Below are positions 52,388-63,586 of a stretch of 64,000 nt of DNA, in pieces (the first letter of the stretch is position 1; the number at the start of each line of letters is the position of its first letter). The stretch is from positions 62,001 to 126,000 of the forward strand of contig NZ_JAKILG010000003.1 in assembly GCF_023283765.1 (NCBI RefSeq), given 5' to 3'. The notes below the pieces were generated by a model. It ran no database searches and had not been told where the DNA came from. It worked only from the letters and a program-made list of their open reading frames with translations. A program made the translations under genes and the position numbers. This DNA comes from Shewanella profunda. Lineage in GTDB: Bacteria; Pseudomonadota; Gammaproteobacteria; Enterobacterales; Shewanellaceae.

Positions 52388-53125
52388 ATGAGCACCAATC
52401 CAAAACCTACGTTTAGACGCATTCTTCTAAAATTAAGTGGCGAAGCACTGATGGGCGACGAAGGCTTCGGCATCGACCCTAAAGTATTAGATCGCATGGC
52501 TCAAGAAGTGAAAGAGCTGGTAGAGTTAGGTATTCAGGTGGGTGTGGTCATTGGTGGTGGTAATCTGTTTCGCGGTGAGGGCCTGGCAAAAGCGGGTATG
52601 AACCGTGTGGTGGGCGATCACATGGGTATGCTGGCAACGGTGATGAACGGCTTAGCTATGCGTGACGCCTTGCACCGTGCCTATGTTAATGCTCGTCTGA
52701 TGTCGGCTATTCCCTTAAAAGGGGTGTGTGACGACTACAATTGGGCTGAAGCGATAAGCTTATTAAAATCTGGTCGAGTGGTGATTTTTGCTGCAGGAAC
52801 AGGTAATCCTTTCTGCACGACCGATTCTGCGGCCTGTTTACGCGGCATTGAAATCGAAGCTGAAGTCGTGTTAAAAGGCACTAAAGTCGACGGTGTTTAC
52901 TCCGAAGATCCAATGAAGAACCCAGATGCTGTTAAGTATGATGAAGTAACTTATGCAGAAATTCTGGAAAAAGAATTAAAAGTAATGGACTTAGCCGCCT
53001 TTACTATGGCGCGTGATCATGACATGCCTATTCTTGTGTTCAATATGAACAAACCTGGCGCCCTACGTCGTGTGATTATGGGTGAAGAAGAAGGTACGCT
53101 GATCAGAGCGAAAAAAGTTATTTAA
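52388..53125 (+). CDS. pyrH: PyrH, uridylate kinase
   Basis: This 245-residue UMP kinase has KLSGEALMG (residues 15-23), GGGNLFRG and [12 protein letters not shown] (ATP/UMP regions), and the [15 protein letters not shown] segment. It phosphorylates UMP to UDP in pyrimidine synthesis and is a hexamer in bacteria. I start at ATG 52388 with AGGA before it; the upstream ATG 52370 has no site. It lies between tsf and frr as in most gammaproteobacteria. Confidence 0.97.
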   Translation: MSTNPKPTFRRILLKLSGEALMGDEGFGIDPKVLDRMAQEVKELVELGIQVGVVIGGGNLFRGEGLAKAGMNRVVGDHMGMLATVMNGLAMRDALHRAYVNARLMSAIPLKGVCDDYNWAEAISLLKSGRVVIFAAGTGNPFCTTDSAACLRGIEIEAEVVLKGTKVDGVYSEDPMKNPDAVKYDEVTYAEILEKELKVMDLAAFTMARDHDMPILVFNMNKPGALRRVIMGEEEGTLIRAKKVI

Positions 53126-53146
53126 TGACCAAGAAGGACATTTAAC

Positions 53147-53704
53147 GTGATTGAGAACATTAAGAAAGATGCGCAAGAGCGTATGGGAAAATGCGTTGAC
53201 GCGACTAAAAATCAAATGGCAAAAGTGCGTACTGGTCGTGCCCACCCAAGCCTGCTGGATTCTATTCAAGTCTCTTACTACGGCACTATGACGCCACTGA
53301 ACCAAGTGGCGAACGTTGGCGTTGAAGATTCACGCACTCTGTCTGTAACTGTATTCGATCGTAGTGCAATTCAAGCGGTTGAAAAGGCGATTATGAGTTC
53401 AGATTTAGGCCTGAACCCTATGTCTGCTGGTGCAACATTGCGTATTCCATTGCCTGCGTTGACTGAAGAACGTCGTAAAGACTTCATCAAAGTGGTACGT
53501 AACGAAGCTGAAAACGGTCGTATCGCGATCCGTAACGTGCGCCGTGATGCGATTTCTGAAGTGAAAAAACTAGAGAAAGCTAAAGCCTGTACTGAAGATG
53601 ATGTACGCCGTAGCGAAGAGGAAGTTCAAAAGTTCACTGATGCTCATATTAAAAAGGTCGACGAGATTTTAGCGGCCAAAGAAATTGAGTTGATGGAAGT
53701 CTAA
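53147..53704 (+). CDS. frr: Frr, ribosome recycling factor
   Basis: This 185-residue protein has the length and sequence of ribosome recycling factor: the [23 protein letters not shown] segment, [19 protein letters not shown], and [17 protein letters not shown]. With EF-G it splits post-termination ribosomes. It begins with GTG, with AGAAGGA 8 nt upstream. A strong stem at 53733-53759 follows. Confidence 0.97.
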   Translation: MIENIKKDAQERMGKCVDATKNQMAKVRTGRAHPSLLDSIQVSYYGTMTPLNQVANVGVEDSRTLSVTVFDRSAIQAVEKAIMSSDLGLNPMSAGATLRIPLPALTEERRKDFIKVVRNEAENGRIAIRNVRRDAISEVKKLEKAKACTEDDVRRSEEEVQKFTDAHIKKVDEILAAKEIELMEV

Positions 53705-53732
53705 TCTCAGGCTCGATAAGCTAGAGTTGATG

Positions 53733-53766
53733 CGCCGTGTAGGGGTATACTACACGGCGTTTGTCT
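53733..53766 (+). terminator. Terminator between frr and uppS
   Basis: CGCCGTGTAG (53733-53742) pairs perfectly with CTACACGGCG (53750-53759), loop 7 nt, followed by TTTGTCTATTTT. It separates the translation genes from the envelope genes. Confidence 0.88.
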
Positions 53767-53786
53767 ATTTTAAAGGGCTGTATTAG

Positions 53787-54614
53787 ATGTCATCCACAGT
53801 GGAACTTGATCCGCACCCTAGGACGAGTGAGAGTGATTTATACACTCAAACGACCTTGCCAGGACAATTACCCGAACTCGTGAAACAGTCGTTACCTAAG
53901 CACGTCGCTATTATCATGGATGGCAATGGGCGTTGGGCTCAAACGCAGGGTAAACCACGGGTGATGGGACATAAAGCCGGTGTAAAGGCGGTAAGGCGTG
54001 CTGTTAGCACTGCGAGTCAATTAGGTATTCAATCGCTAACCTTATTTGCGTTTTCTAGCGAGAATTGGCGTAGACCCGATAAAGAAGTCAGCTTGCTGAT
54101 GGAGTTGTTTTTTACTGTGTTGCAGCGTGAAATTAAGCTACTGCATAAGAATCAAGTTAAGCTCAATATTATTGGTGATATCAGCCGTTTTTCTGCGCGG
54201 TTACAGAAGCAAATTGCTGCTGCTCAAGAGAAAACATCAGGCAATACTGGCTTGATTCTTAATGTTGCAGCTAACTATGGTGGCCGTTGGGACATACTTC
54301 AAGCGGCGCAAAAGTTAGCTCAGAAGGTCGAAACTGGCGAAATGACCAGCAGTCAGTTCACCGAAGAAGCCCTAAGTGAACATTTGTGCATGCAAAATCA
54401 GAGTGAAGTTGATTTAATGATCCGCACAGGTGGAGATTGCCGCATCAGTAATTTTGTGTTGTGGCAGGCGGCCTATGCTGAGTTGGTGTTTATTGACACC
54501 CTTTGGCCTGATTTTGATGAACAGGCTTTTCATGAAGCGATTGCCATTTTTGCAAGTCGCCAGCGCCGTTTTGGTTTGACTGGAAGTCAGATTGATGAGA
54601 TGCGCGCATTGTAA
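53787..54614 (+). CDS. uppS: UppS, undecaprenyl pyrophosphate synthase
   Basis: This 275-residue cis-prenyltransferase has the [11 protein letters not shown] motif (about residues 42-52, catalytic Asp), [11 protein letters not shown], the [15 protein letters not shown] region and [11 protein letters not shown]. It makes the C55 carrier lipid for peptidoglycan and LPS. The N-terminus is about 25 residues longer than usual. It is followed 20 nt later by cdsA. Confidence 0.96.
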   Translation: MSSTVELDPHPRTSESDLYTQTTLPGQLPELVKQSLPKHVAIIMDGNGRWAQTQGKPRVMGHKAGVKAVRRAVSTASQLGIQSLTLFAFSSENWRRPDKEVSLLMELFFTVLQREIKLLHKNQVKLNIIGDISRFSARLQKQIAAAQEKTSGNTGLILNVAANYGGRWDILQAAQKLAQKVETGEMTSSQFTEEALSEHLCMQNQSEVDLMIRTGGDCRISNFVLWQAAYAELVFIDTLWPDFDEQAFHEAIAIFASRQRRFGLTGSQIDEMRAL

Positions 54615-54634
54615 AACGTCATGAGGGATTTTTT

Positions 54635-55492
54635 TTGCTAAAACAACGTATAATAACAGCAATTTGGTTGATTCCATTAGTTTTGGGGGCGATTTTTTGG
54701 CTTCCATCAGAGTACTTTGCTTGGGCTTTGGTTGCCGTATTTCTCATTGCTGCTAAAGAGTGGGGAAGGATTATCGATAGTCAATGCGATATCACTCAAT
54801 GGAGTTTTACTTGTACCGTCGGTATTTTACTGGTCGTCCTTAATTTGATTGTCCCCATCGATGCTGTTTGGCTTCGAGGTCAATTACATCCCATTTATTT
54901 AGCTGTGATTTATATTGGGGCTTTATGGTGGTTAGTTTCACTTCTACTTGTTGTTACCTATCCTAAAACGGCAAAGTTATGGCAAAAAAGTCCTATGTTA
55001 AAGTCGATGTTTGGGCAGTTAACACTCGTGCCATGCTTTGTTGCGTTAATTGCGCTTAAATCGATTAGCTCACAGGTTTCTGTATACTACGGCCCTTCGC
55101 TGGTTCTACTGGTGATGCTCATTGTGTGGGCCGCTGATTCTGGTGCTTACTTTGTCGGTAAAGCGATAGGTAAAACGAAATTAATGCCTGCGGTGAGCCC
55201 AGCTAAAACCCTTGAAGGCTTACTCGGTGGTTTAGTGACGACTATGCTAGTGGTTACAGGGATAATGTATTATTCGCCTGAGCAAGAACTTGGCTTAGTT
55301 GTCGGGGTGACCTTATTTGTCGCCTTGGTATCAGCCCTGGGCGATTTATCTGAAAGTATGTTTAAACGTGCTGCCAGTATCAAAGATTCAGGTACCATTT
55401 TACCAGGACACGGCGGTGTACTCGATCGCATCGACAGTTTGACTGCAGCCTTGCCGGTGTTTACCCTTATCTACATTGCATTCTGGATGTAA
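54635..55492 (+). CDS. cdsA: CdsA, phosphatidate cytidylyltransferase
   Basis: This 285-residue inner-membrane enzyme has several membrane helices and the CDS signature [13 protein letters not shown]...[10 protein letters not shown] (about residues 242-265). It forms CDP-diacylglycerol, the branch point of phospholipid synthesis. Start codon TTG 54635 with GAGGG before it. It ends 4 nt before dxr. Confidence 0.95.
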   Translation: MLKQRIITAIWLIPLVLGAIFWLPSEYFAWALVAVFLIAAKEWGRIIDSQCDITQWSFTCTVGILLVVLNLIVPIDAVWLRGQLHPIYLAVIYIGALWWLVSLLLVVTYPKTAKLWQKSPMLKSMFGQLTLVPCFVALIALKSISSQVSVYYGPSLVLLVMLIVWAADSGAYFVGKAIGKTKLMPAVSPAKTLEGLLGGLVTTMLVVTGIMYYSPEQELGLVVGVTLFVALVSALGDLSESMFKRAASIKDSGTILPGHGGVLDRIDSLTAALPVFTLIYIAFWM

Positions 55493-55496
55493 CGCT

Positions 55497-56687
55497 ATGC
55501 AAAATATGGTGATTTTGGGTGCGACAGGCTCGATTGGCGCCAGTACCTTGAGTGTGATTTCGGCTAATCCATCGGCTTATTGTGTCTATGGATTGGTGGC
55601 TAATGCGAGTGTTGATAAGATGCTGGCTTTGTGTGTAGCCCATAAACCGAAAGTCGCGCATATGGTGGATGAAGAGGCTGCGAAACAGTTACGCGCCGTT
55701 TTACCCGCTGCGCTCAATATCCAAGTCACTACTGGCATGAACGATTTACTCGGTTTAGTGACGGCTGCCGAAGTGGATACTGTAATGGCAGCGATTGTCG
55801 GGGCGGCAGGGCTAGTACCAACCCTTGAAGCCGTGAAGGCGGGAAAGCGAGTATTACTGGCCAATAAAGAAGCTTTAGTCATGTCGGGTGAGTTGTTTAT
55901 TGAGGCGACTAAGCGCTCTGGTGCTGTGCTCTTGCCCGTGGACAGTGAGCATAATGCTATCTTTCAATGTTTACCCCTAGAAGTGCAGGCTAACCTCGGC
56001 CGTTGCGATTTAGCTGCGTCGGGTATATCCCATATTTTGTTAACCGGTTCTGGCGGACCTTTCCTGCGGTCGGATCTTGCGACACTTGCGGCCATGACGC
56101 CTGCCCAAGCCTGTAAACATCCTAATTGGTCCATGGGACCTAAAATCTCTGTCGACTCCGCCACTATGATGAATAAGGGTTTAGAGTTCATTGAGGCTCG
56201 CTGGTTGTTTAATACGCAGCCAGAACAACTTAAAGTGGTTATTCATCCGCAAAGCGTGATCCACTCTATGGTGCAGTACCGTGATGGTTCGGTTATCGCC
56301 CAAATGGGTAACCCTGATATGCGTACGCCCATTGCCCATTGTATGGCCTATCCACAAAGAATTAGCTCCGGGGTTGAACCTTTGGATTTTTTCAAAGTCG
56401 GACAGTTAAGCTTTTATGAACCTGATTTTGAGCGTTTTCCCTGTTTAGCCCTTGCTATGGCAGCTTGTGCCCATGGTCAAGAGGCGACAACTGTGCTCAA
56501 TGCCGCTAATGAGATTGCGGTTGAGGCTTTTTTGCAGGGACAAATTGGCTTTACTCAAATTGCTAAAGTGAATGAAACTTGCTTAGCATTCGTCCCGAGT
56601 GGGACTATGACCAGCATTGAAGACATTATTGCGTTAGATACACAAAGTCGCATTTATGCGCGGGAAACTTTAGCTAAGATCGCTTAA
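55497..56687 (+). CDS. dxr: Dxr (IspC), 1-deoxy-D-xylulose 5-phosphate reductoisomerase
   Basis: This 396-residue NADPH enzyme of the MEP isoprenoid pathway has the dinucleotide motif [10 protein letters not shown] (residues 6-15), [11 protein letters not shown], the metal-binding [11 protein letters not shown] and the [20 protein letters not shown] loop. I start at ATG 55497; the alternative TTG 55476 overlaps cdsA. Inhibition by fosmidomycin is known for the family. Confidence 0.97.
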   Translation: MQNMVILGATGSIGASTLSVISANPSAYCVYGLVANASVDKMLALCVAHKPKVAHMVDEEAAKQLRAVLPAALNIQVTTGMNDLLGLVTAAEVDTVMAAIVGAAGLVPTLEAVKAGKRVLLANKEALVMSGELFIEATKRSGAVLLPVDSEHNAIFQCLPLEVQANLGRCDLAASGISHILLTGSGGPFLRSDLATLAAMTPAQACKHPNWSMGPKISVDSATMMNKGLEFIEARWLFNTQPEQLKVVIHPQSVIHSMVQYRDGSVIAQMGNPDMRTPIAHCMAYPQRISSGVEPLDFFKVGQLSFYEPDFERFPCLALAMAACAHGQEATTVLNAANEIAVEAFLQGQIGFTQIAKVNETCLAFVPSGTMTSIEDIIALDTQSRIYARETLAKIA

Positions 56688-56729
56688 ATATTAGCGTTCT
56701 GTTGATAAACGGATAACGTAAGGAGTGGG

Positions 56730-58100
56730 ATGTTAGATTTTTTATGGAACTTAGGTTCTTTTATCGTGGCGTTGGGGTTGTTAATTACCGCCCACGAATA
56801 CGGTCATTTCTATGTCGCTCGTCGCTGCGGCGTTAAAGTCGAGCGTTTCTCTATTGGTTTTGGCAAGGCAATTTGGCGTCGTATGGGTAAAGATGGCACT
56901 GAATATGTGGTCGCCATGATCCCACTAGGTGGTTACGTCAAAATGCTCGATGAGCGTGTCGAAGATGTGCCAGAGGAGCTAAAAGATCAGGCTTTTAACC
57001 GGAAAACAGTATGGCAACGTATCGCCATTGTTGCCGCGGGTCCTATAGCCAACTTTATTTTTGCTATTATAGCGTTGTATTTCATGTACTTGATTGGTGT
57101 GCCATCACTTAAACCCGTGATCACCTCCACTGTACCCGGTAGTGCCGCTGCACAAATTCAAGTCACAGAACCTATGCAAGTGACCGCCATCTCAGGTCAG
57201 AGTGTGCGCAATTGGGAAGAGGTCAATCTTGCGCTTGTTGGGCATATTGGCGATCCCAGTTTGAGTGTTTCCCTTGCGCCATTAAATGGTTTGCAGGGTT
57301 TTGAGTCAAATGCTCGAACCTATACGTTAGATACACGCCAATGGCGCTTTGATCCTGAAAAAGAATCACCGATTACCACCTTAGGGCTAGGGATTTATCG
57401 TCCAGAAATTGAACCTAAGGTTGCGTTAATCAGTGAAGGAAGTGCTGCGGCAAATAGTGAGTTAAAGGTTGGTGATACGCTAGTTGCTATCAATGGTGAG
57501 CCTTATACCGATTGGCAGGCTTTTGTTGACATTATTCAACATTCTGCCAATGTGCCTGTGAGCATAATGGTGCGTCGCGATGGTGAACAGTTTGCAGTTA
57601 CTGTTACCCCTGCAAGTACAAAGAATGCTGAAGGTAAAGAAATTGGGGTATTAGGCGTCAGCCCTGCACAGGCACAGTGGCCTGAGAATATGCGTTTACA
57701 ACTTGAATATGGTCCAATCGATTCTTTTGCTATTGCTGCAGATAAAACATGGCAACTTGTTGCAGTCAGCTTTAAGATGATTGGCAAATTATTTACCGGC
57801 GATGTGTCGGTGAAAAACCTGAGTGGACCCATTTCGATCGCACAGGGTGCGGGCAGTAGTGCAAACTATGGCTTGGTCTATTTTCTCGGGTTCCTCGCGC
57901 TCATCAGCGTCAATTTAGGCATCATTAACTTGCTGCCTTTACCTGTGCTCGATGGGGGACACCTGCTGTATTACTTTATTGAAGTAATAACTGGTAAACC
58001 TGTACCTGAAAAGGTGCAGGAAATAGGATTCAGATTTGGGGCAGCAATACTGCTGATGTTGATGAGCATTGCGCTCTTCAATGATTTTGCCCGACTCTGA
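56730..58100 (+). CDS. rseP: RseP, site-2 metalloprotease
   Basis: This 456-residue inner-membrane protease has the zinc motif HEYGH (about residues 22-26), two PDZ domains (about 110-300) and the C-terminal NLLPLPVLDGGHLLYY metal-ligand segment. It cuts the anti-sigma-E factor RseA within the membrane and thereby activates the envelope stress response, fitting its place beside bamA. AAGGAG precedes ATG 56730. Confidence 0.97.
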   Translation: MLDFLWNLGSFIVALGLLITAHEYGHFYVARRCGVKVERFSIGFGKAIWRRMGKDGTEYVVAMIPLGGYVKMLDERVEDVPEELKDQAFNRKTVWQRIAIVAAGPIANFIFAIIALYFMYLIGVPSLKPVITSTVPGSAAAQIQVTEPMQVTAISGQSVRNWEEVNLALVGHIGDPSLSVSLAPLNGLQGFESNARTYTLDTRQWRFDPEKESPITTLGLGIYRPEIEPKVALISEGSAAANSELKVGDTLVAINGEPYTDWQAFVDIIQHSANVPVSIMVRRDGEQFAVTVTPASTKNAEGKEIGVLGVSPAQAQWPENMRLQLEYGPIDSFAIAADKTWQLVAVSFKMIGKLFTGDVSVKNLSGPISIAQGAGSSANYGLVYFLGFLALISVNLGIINLLPLPVLDGGHLLYYFIEVITGKPVPEKVQEIGFRFGAAILLMLMSIALFNDFARL

Positions 58101-58131
58101 GCAAGGACAGACTAATAATTAGAAGTGCTCT

Positions 58132-60612
58132 ATGAGATTGAATAAACTTTTTGCCTCGATGTTATTCGTCGGTGCGTCGTTTTCAGGGACTGTGTTGGCG
58201 GATACTTTCCAACCCTTTGAAGTGACCGACATCCAAGTTGAAGGTTTGCAGCGAGTCGCACTTGGTGCTGCCTTGTTAAGCTTACCAGTAAAAGTAGGTG
58301 ACACTGTTGATCAGTTAAGAATTCAACAAGCCATTAAAAGCCTGTATGCATCGACTAACTTTGAAAATGTCTCTGTAAGTCGTGACGGCGGCGTATTAGT
58401 GGTGAAAGTCACTGAACGCCCAACCATCAGTGCTGTGACATTTGAAGGCAACAAAGACATTAAAGACGAACAGTTACAGGAAAGTCTGGACGGTTCTGGC
58501 GTTAAAGTCGGTGAGTCTCTCGATCGCACTATGCTGACAGGCATTGAAAAAGGTTTGCAGGATTTTTACTACGGCGTGGGTAAATACGGCGCTAAAGTAG
58601 AAGCGCAAGTGATCAACTTACCCCGAAACCGAGTTGAACTGAAATTTAAGTTTACCGAGGGTTTAGCGGCCGAAATTCGCCAAATTAACGTGGTGGGTAA
58701 TACAGAGTTCACTGATGCTGAGTTGATTGGCATGTTGGAACTTAAAGATTATGTGGCTTGGTGGGATTTATTCGGCGAGCGTCGCTATCAAAAGCAAAAG
58801 CTGCAGGCCGATCTTGAAACCATCAAAACCTATTATCACAATAAAGGTTATATTCGCTTTGAAGTCACTTCGACTCAAGTGGCTATGACGCCTGATCGTA
58901 AAGGTTTATATATCACCATCAACGTTAATGAAGGTGAGAAATATAAGGTAAAAGACATCAATTTGACCGGTGATCTAATGGGCCGTGAAGAATTGATGAG
59001 ATCCATTTTACCCATCAAATCGGGTGATATGTACAACGGCGGTGATGTGACTTTCACCGAAGAAATGTACAGCAAATACTTAGGTCGCTTCGGTTACGCT
59101 TATCCTGAAGTGAAAACTTACCCAGAAATTGATGATAAGACGAAAGAAGTGACGTTAAACATCAATGTTAAACCGGGTAAACGTGTTTACGTTCGCTCAA
59201 TTAACTTTACGGGTAATACTGTCACCAAAGATGAAGTCATGCGCCGCGAATTGCGACAAATGGAAGGGGCTTGGTTAAATTCGGCACAGGTCGAGCAATC
59301 AAAAGCGCGTCTTAATCGTTTGGGCTATTTCGAAACCGTCGATACTGAGACGATTCAGGTTCCTGGTACTGACGATTTAGTCGATGTTGCGGTTAAAGTG
59401 AAGGAGCAGCCATCAGGCTCATTCAACGCTGGCGTGGGTTATGGTACCGAATCGGGTCTGAGTCTGCAGTTTGGTGTGCAGCAAAACAACTTCTTAGGTT
59501 CGGGAAATCAAGCTGGCATTAGTATGAGTACGAATACATACTCTAAAAATGTTAACTTATCCTATACAGACCCCTATTGGACGAAAGACGGTGTGAGCTT
59601 AGGTGGAAGTATTTATTGGAGTGAGTTTGATGCAAACGAAGCCAACTTAGAACGCTATAAGAACAGCTCTTACGGTATTGCGTTAAACTCAGGCTTCCCG
59701 ATCAACGAATACAACCGTATCAATGGTGGCATCGGCTATCGTCATAACACGATTTCTGAAATTTCAGCCTATGAACAAGCCCTGCGTTTCTACAATATTT
59801 ACCGCAATGATGATCCCAATGCTGACTTAAGTTTCGATAACTTCGAACTGAGCTTAGGCTGGTCGCGCAGTACCTTAAACCGTGGCACCTTCCCAACAGA
59901 TGGTTCGTCACAACGTTTAAACGGTAAAATGACGGTTCCAGGATCAGACCTGCAATACTTTAAAACCGATTTTGACACTAATTATTACTTCCCCATCACC
60001 AGCAGCCATAAATTTGTGCTCTTGGCCCGCGGCCGCTTAGGTTATGGTAATGGTTATGGTGAGTATAATGATAATGATCAAATCCTACCTTTCTGGGAAA
60101 ACTATTACTCAGGCGGTAGCACTTCATTACGTGGCTTTAAGTCAAACACGGTTGGTCCACGTTCATTCTATTTGTACCGTGGTAGTGAACCTTGTGCGCC
60201 AGATCCATCGGGTGATGGTTGTAGTTTACCGGGCGATCCTAACAGTATCCAAGTGACTTCAGGTCGATCTATCGGTGGTAATGCAATCGCGACGGCAAGC
60301 ATGGAGTTTATTGTTCCAACGCCATTCTTAGATGAAGCTTACTCTAATTCTGTGCGTACGAGTTTCTTCCTCGATGCGGGTAACGTATGGGATACGGAGT
60401 TTGATTTTGATTATTATCAAACACTTCCAGCTGAGGAATTTGCTAAGTTGCAGGACTATAGCGATCCATCGCGTATCCGTGCCTCTTGGGGCTTAAGCCT
60501 ACAATGGTTATCACCGATGGGACCTATGGTATTTAGCTTAGCGTGGCCACTTAAAGAATATGAAGGCGATCAAACGGAGATCTTCTCTTTCAATATTGGC
60601 AAAACTTTTTAA
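58132..60612 (+). CDS. bamA: BamA, outer-membrane protein assembly factor
   Basis: This 826-residue protein has a signal peptide (about residues 1-23, ending LADT), five POTRA domains (about 24-425) and a 16-strand C-terminal barrel. The conserved loop-6 motif appears as SLRGF (about 670), and the last residue is Phe in the final strand, the usual outer-membrane signature. It inserts beta-barrel proteins. The neighbours rseP, ompH and lpxD are the standard arrangement. Confidence 0.98.
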   Translation: MRLNKLFASMLFVGASFSGTVLADTFQPFEVTDIQVEGLQRVALGAALLSLPVKVGDTVDQLRIQQAIKSLYASTNFENVSVSRDGGVLVVKVTERPTISAVTFEGNKDIKDEQLQESLDGSGVKVGESLDRTMLTGIEKGLQDFYYGVGKYGAKVEAQVINLPRNRVELKFKFTEGLAAEIRQINVVGNTEFTDAELIGMLELKDYVAWWDLFGERRYQKQKLQADLETIKTYYHNKGYIRFEVTSTQVAMTPDRKGLYITINVNEGEKYKVKDINLTGDLMGREELMRSILPIKSGDMYNGGDVTFTEEMYSKYLGRFGYAYPEVKTYPEIDDKTKEVTLNINVKPGKRVYVRSINFTGNTVTKDEVMRRELRQMEGAWLNSAQVEQSKARLNRLGYFETVDTETIQVPGTDDLVDVAVKVKEQPSGSFNAGVGYGTESGLSLQFGVQQNNFLGSGNQAGISMSTNTYSKNVNLSYTDPYWTKDGVSLGGSIYWSEFDANEANLERYKNSSYGIALNSGFPINEYNRINGGIGYRHNTISEISAYEQALRFYNIYRNDDPNADLSFDNFELSLGWSRSTLNRGTFPTDGSSQRLNGKMTVPGSDLQYFKTDFDTNYYFPITSSHKFVLLARGRLGYGNGYGEYNDNDQILPFWENYYSGGSTSLRGFKSNTVGPRSFYLYRGSEPCAPDPSGDGCSLPGDPNSIQVTSGRSIGGNAIATASMEFIVPTPFLDEAYSNSVRTSFFLDAGNVWDTEFDFDYYQTLPAEEFAKLQDYSDPSRIRASWGLSLQWLSPMGPMVFSLAWPLKEYEGDQTEIFSFNIGKTF

Positions 60613-60667
60613 AAGGCATACACTCGGCAGGTTTTGCTGAAGATAACAAGGCTACAAGGAGTCTACT

Positions 60668-61174
60668 TTGAATAAGATGGTAAATCGCGCCCTAATGACA
60701 TTAGTTTTATTAGGTGCGCCTTTAATGGCACATGCTGAGAAAATTGCTGTTGTGGATATGGGTGCAGTGTTTGAACAGTTACCGCAACGCGAGCAGATCT
60801 CTCAATCTCTTAAAGCAGAGTTTGGTGATCGCATGGCTGATGTACAGAAAATGCAAGAAGAAATGCGTTCTCTAATGGAGAAGCAGCAACGTGATGGCGC
60901 GTTAATGAACGATGCGCAAAAAACTGAGCTGGTTCGTAAAATGGAATCGCTAAAATCTGAGTATCAGTTAAAAGGCAAAGCATTGGATGAAGATTTACGT
61001 CGTCGCCAAGGTGAAGAGCAAAATAAACTGTTAGTTAAAGTGCAAAAAGCCATTAATACTATCGCCGAAAAAGAGCAATACGATTTGGTGCTACAACGCG
61101 GTGCTGTCATTTATGTTAAGCCCAACGCTGACATCAGTGGCAAAGTGGTTGAAGCCTTGAGTAAAGGCAAGTAA
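60668..61174 (+). CDS. skp: OmpH/Skp periplasmic chaperone
   Basis: This 168-residue protein has a signal peptide (about 23 residues, ending AHA before EK). A long helical charged region (about 60-130) forms the tentacles that hold unfolded outer-membrane proteins. The start is TTG 60668 with AAGGAG 7 nt before; ATG 60677 is a less likely choice. It delivers substrates to BamA, encoded just before. Confidence 0.95.
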   Translation: MNKMVNRALMTLVLLGAPLMAHAEKIAVVDMGAVFEQLPQREQISQSLKAEFGDRMADVQKMQEEMRSLMEKQQRDGALMNDAQKTELVRKMESLKSEYQLKGKALDEDLRRRQGEEQNKLLVKVQKAINTIAEKEQYDLVLQRGAVIYVKPNADISGKVVEALSKGK

Positions 61175-61177
61175 TCA

Positions 61178-62203
61178 ATGAAGAGTGTGACTTTAAAAGA
61201 GCTAGGTTTGCTGTTAGACGGTGTAATTCAGGGTGACGATACGTTAGAGGTTAATAGTGTCGCGACCCTAGAAAATGCTAAATCAGGCCAACTCTCTTTT
61301 TTAGCCAACAGTAAATACCGCTCTCAGCTTGAGGCGACTCGAGCGAGTGCGGTGTTATTGTCCGCTAAAGATGCGCAGGAGTATCAAGGTACTGCGTTAA
61401 TTGTAAAAGATCCTTACGTGGCTTTTGCCCGTGTAGCCCAGTTTTTAGATACTACGCCTAATGCGGCAGTAGGTATTCATCCTTCAGCGCAAATTGACCT
61501 GTCAGCTCATTTGGGAGAAGGCGTTTCTATTGGTGCCAATGCGGTGATCGGCGCTAATGTTATCCTCGGTGAAAATGTGCAGGTTGGCGCAGGAACTGTG
61601 ATTGGCCAAGATGTGATTATTGGTTCTAACACTCGTCTTTGGGCGAATGTGACTATCTACCATGATGTGCACTTAGGTCAAAATTGTATTATCCATTCGG
61701 GTGCAGTACTAGGTTCAGATGGTTTTGGTTACGCCAATGAGCGTGGTCAATGGGTTAAGATCCCACAAACCGGTGGAGTGCGTATCGGCGATCGGGTTGA
61801 GATTGGTGCCAGTACAACGGTAGATCGCGGTGCTTTAGGTCACACGGAGATCCACAGCGGTGTGATCATCGATAACCAAGTGCAAGTTGCCCATAACGAT
61901 GTCATAGGTGAGAATACTGCGATTGCGGGGAGTACGACTATTGCTGGCAGTGTCACTATCGGTAAGTATTGTATTATCGGTGGTAATTGCGCCATAGCGG
62001 GTCATTTATCGATTACCGACGGTGTACATATTTCGGGCTCGACCAATATTATTGGTAACATGCGTGAACCGGGTCTGTATTCCTCAGCGACTGTTGCGAT
62101 GGAAAATAGGGTTTGGCGTAAAAACAGCGTTCGCTTCCGTCAATTGGATGAGTTGTTCCTGCGTGTTAAAACGCTGGAAAAGAATTTAAAAACCCCAGAT
62201 TAA
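61178..62203 (+). CDS. lpxD: LpxD, UDP-3-O-acyl-glucosamine N-acyltransferase
   Basis: This 341-residue enzyme performs the third step of lipid A synthesis, adding the N-linked acyl chain from acyl-ACP. An N-terminal uridine-binding domain (about 1-100) is followed by a long hexapeptide beta helix (about 105-290) with GSDGFGYANERGQWVKI and catalytic His in the DNQVQVAHND segment. It follows skp after 3 nt, so coupling is likely. Confidence 0.97.
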   Translation: MKSVTLKELGLLLDGVIQGDDTLEVNSVATLENAKSGQLSFLANSKYRSQLEATRASAVLLSAKDAQEYQGTALIVKDPYVAFARVAQFLDTTPNAAVGIHPSAQIDLSAHLGEGVSIGANAVIGANVILGENVQVGAGTVIGQDVIIGSNTRLWANVTIYHDVHLGQNCIIHSGAVLGSDGFGYANERGQWVKIPQTGGVRIGDRVEIGASTTVDRGALGHTEIHSGVIIDNQVQVAHNDVIGENTAIAGSTTIAGSVTIGKYCIIGGNCAIAGHLSITDGVHISGSTNIIGNMREPGLYSSATVAMENRVWRKNSVRFRQLDELFLRVKTLEKNLKTPD

Positions 62204-62232
62204 TTGCCGAGGCAATTTGAGGAACTAGGTTC

Positions 62233-62697
62233 GTGTCTAATCAAATGAACACTATGGATATTACAGAGATACTCAAGTATCTGCCCCATAGATATCCATT
62301 CCTATTAATTGATCGCGTGTTGGACTACACCCCAGGTGAAAGTCTACATGCGATTAAAAACGTGTCTATTAATGAGCCTTTTTTTCAGGGACATTTCCCT
62401 ATACAGCCAGTAATGCCTGGCGTGCTTATTCTAGAAGCGATGGCCCAAGCGACGGGCCTGCTTGCATTTAAAACAATGAGTAATGATGTACCTCCTCCTG
62501 GGGTGCTTTATTATTTTGCTGGTATCGATAATGCACGTTTTAGACGTGTAGTTGTGCCAGGAGATCAAATACATTTTGAAGTCAAAATGATCAAAGAGCG
62601 CCGCGGGATTGGCGTCTTCTACGGTGAGGCCAGAGTGGATGGTGAAGTGGCTTGTTCCGCTGAAATCATGTGTGCCCGCAGAGAGATTAGCCAGTGA
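62233..62697 (+). CDS. fabZ: FabZ, 3-hydroxyacyl-ACP dehydratase
   Basis: This 154-residue hotdog dehydratase has [11 protein letters not shown] (about residues 17-27), the catalytic motif [20 protein letters not shown] (His, Glu) and [11 protein letters not shown]. It dehydrates beta-hydroxyacyl-ACP for membrane fatty acids and sits with lipid A genes that compete for the same substrate. Start GTG 62233 (ATG 62245 is possible); it overlaps lpxA as GTGA. Confidence 0.96.
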   Translation: MSNQMNTMDITEILKYLPHRYPFLLIDRVLDYTPGESLHAIKNVSINEPFFQGHFPIQPVMPGVLILEAMAQATGLLAFKTMSNDVPPPGVLYYFAGIDNARFRRVVVPGDQIHFEVKMIKERRGIGVFYGEARVDGEVACSAEIMCARREISQ

Positions 62698-63464
62698 TAG
62701 ATACATTAGCGTTTGTACACCCCGAAGCTAAAATTGGTAAGAACGTCACTATAGGCCCTTGGAGCTATATTGGCGCCGGTGTTGAAATCGGTGACGATTG
62801 TTGGTTAAGTTCCCATGTTGTGGTGAAAGGCCCTACTATCATTGGTAAAGGCAACCGCATTTTCCAATTTGCCTCAGTGGGTGAAGAGTGCCAAGATAAA
62901 AAATACGCTGGTGAGCCGACACGTCTAATCATCGGTGATAACAACGTTATCCGTGAACACGTGACGATTCACCGCGGTACAGTGCAAGATAACAGCGAAA
63001 CCCGTATTGGTTCGAATAACCTGTTTATGAACTACGTGCATATCGCCCATGATTGTGTCGTGGGGAATAATGTGATTTTAGCAAATAATGCTTCTATTGC
63101 GGGTCATGTGCATGTGGGGGACTGGGCAATTTTAGGCGGCATGACGGGCGTTCATCAATTTGTCCATATTGGTGCCCATGCGTTTACTGCCGGTTGCTCT
63201 TTATTATTGCAAGATGTGCCACCGTTTGTGATGGCTGCGGGACAACCCGCGATTCCTCGTGGTTTAAATAGCGAAGGTATGAAGCGTCGTGGGTTTTCTA
63301 AAGAAAGCCAGTTAGCGGTGCGCCGTGCCTATAAAACCTTATATCGCAGCAGCTTAACAGTTGATGAAGCGGTTGAGGCTTTAGCTGAAGAGGCACAAAA
63401 TGATGCACAGGTGAAGTTACTCGTTGAATTTGTTAAATCTTCGAGTCGCGGCATTATTCGTTAA
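62694..63464 (+). CDS. lpxA: LpxA, UDP-GlcNAc acyltransferase
   Basis: This 256-residue enzyme begins lipid A synthesis by adding 3-hydroxyacyl to UDP-GlcNAc. The beta helix (residues 1-190) has the catalytic HDCVVGNNV region and [17 protein letters not shown], followed by the C-terminal helical cap. Start GTG overlaps the fabZ stop. A 122-bp gap follows before lpxB, wider than usual. Confidence 0.97.
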   Translation: MIDTLAFVHPEAKIGKNVTIGPWSYIGAGVEIGDDCWLSSHVVVKGPTIIGKGNRIFQFASVGEECQDKKYAGEPTRLIIGDNNVIREHVTIHRGTVQDNSETRIGSNNLFMNYVHIAHDCVVGNNVILANNASIAGHVHVGDWAILGGMTGVHQFVHIGAHAFTAGCSLLLQDVPPFVMAAGQPAIPRGLNSEGMKRRGFSKESQLAVRRAYKTLYRSSLTVDEAVEALAEEAQNDAQVKLLVEFVKSSSRGIIR

Positions 63465-63586
63465 GAGTTGTTATGACTCTCACGCTATGCCATTCATAGG
63501 CACTGCTCGTTAAATTCTGCTCTTGAAAGTGCCATGGCAGACGTTTTTCGTTGCGGTGCCATAAACTTGTTAGACATGATTGGTTT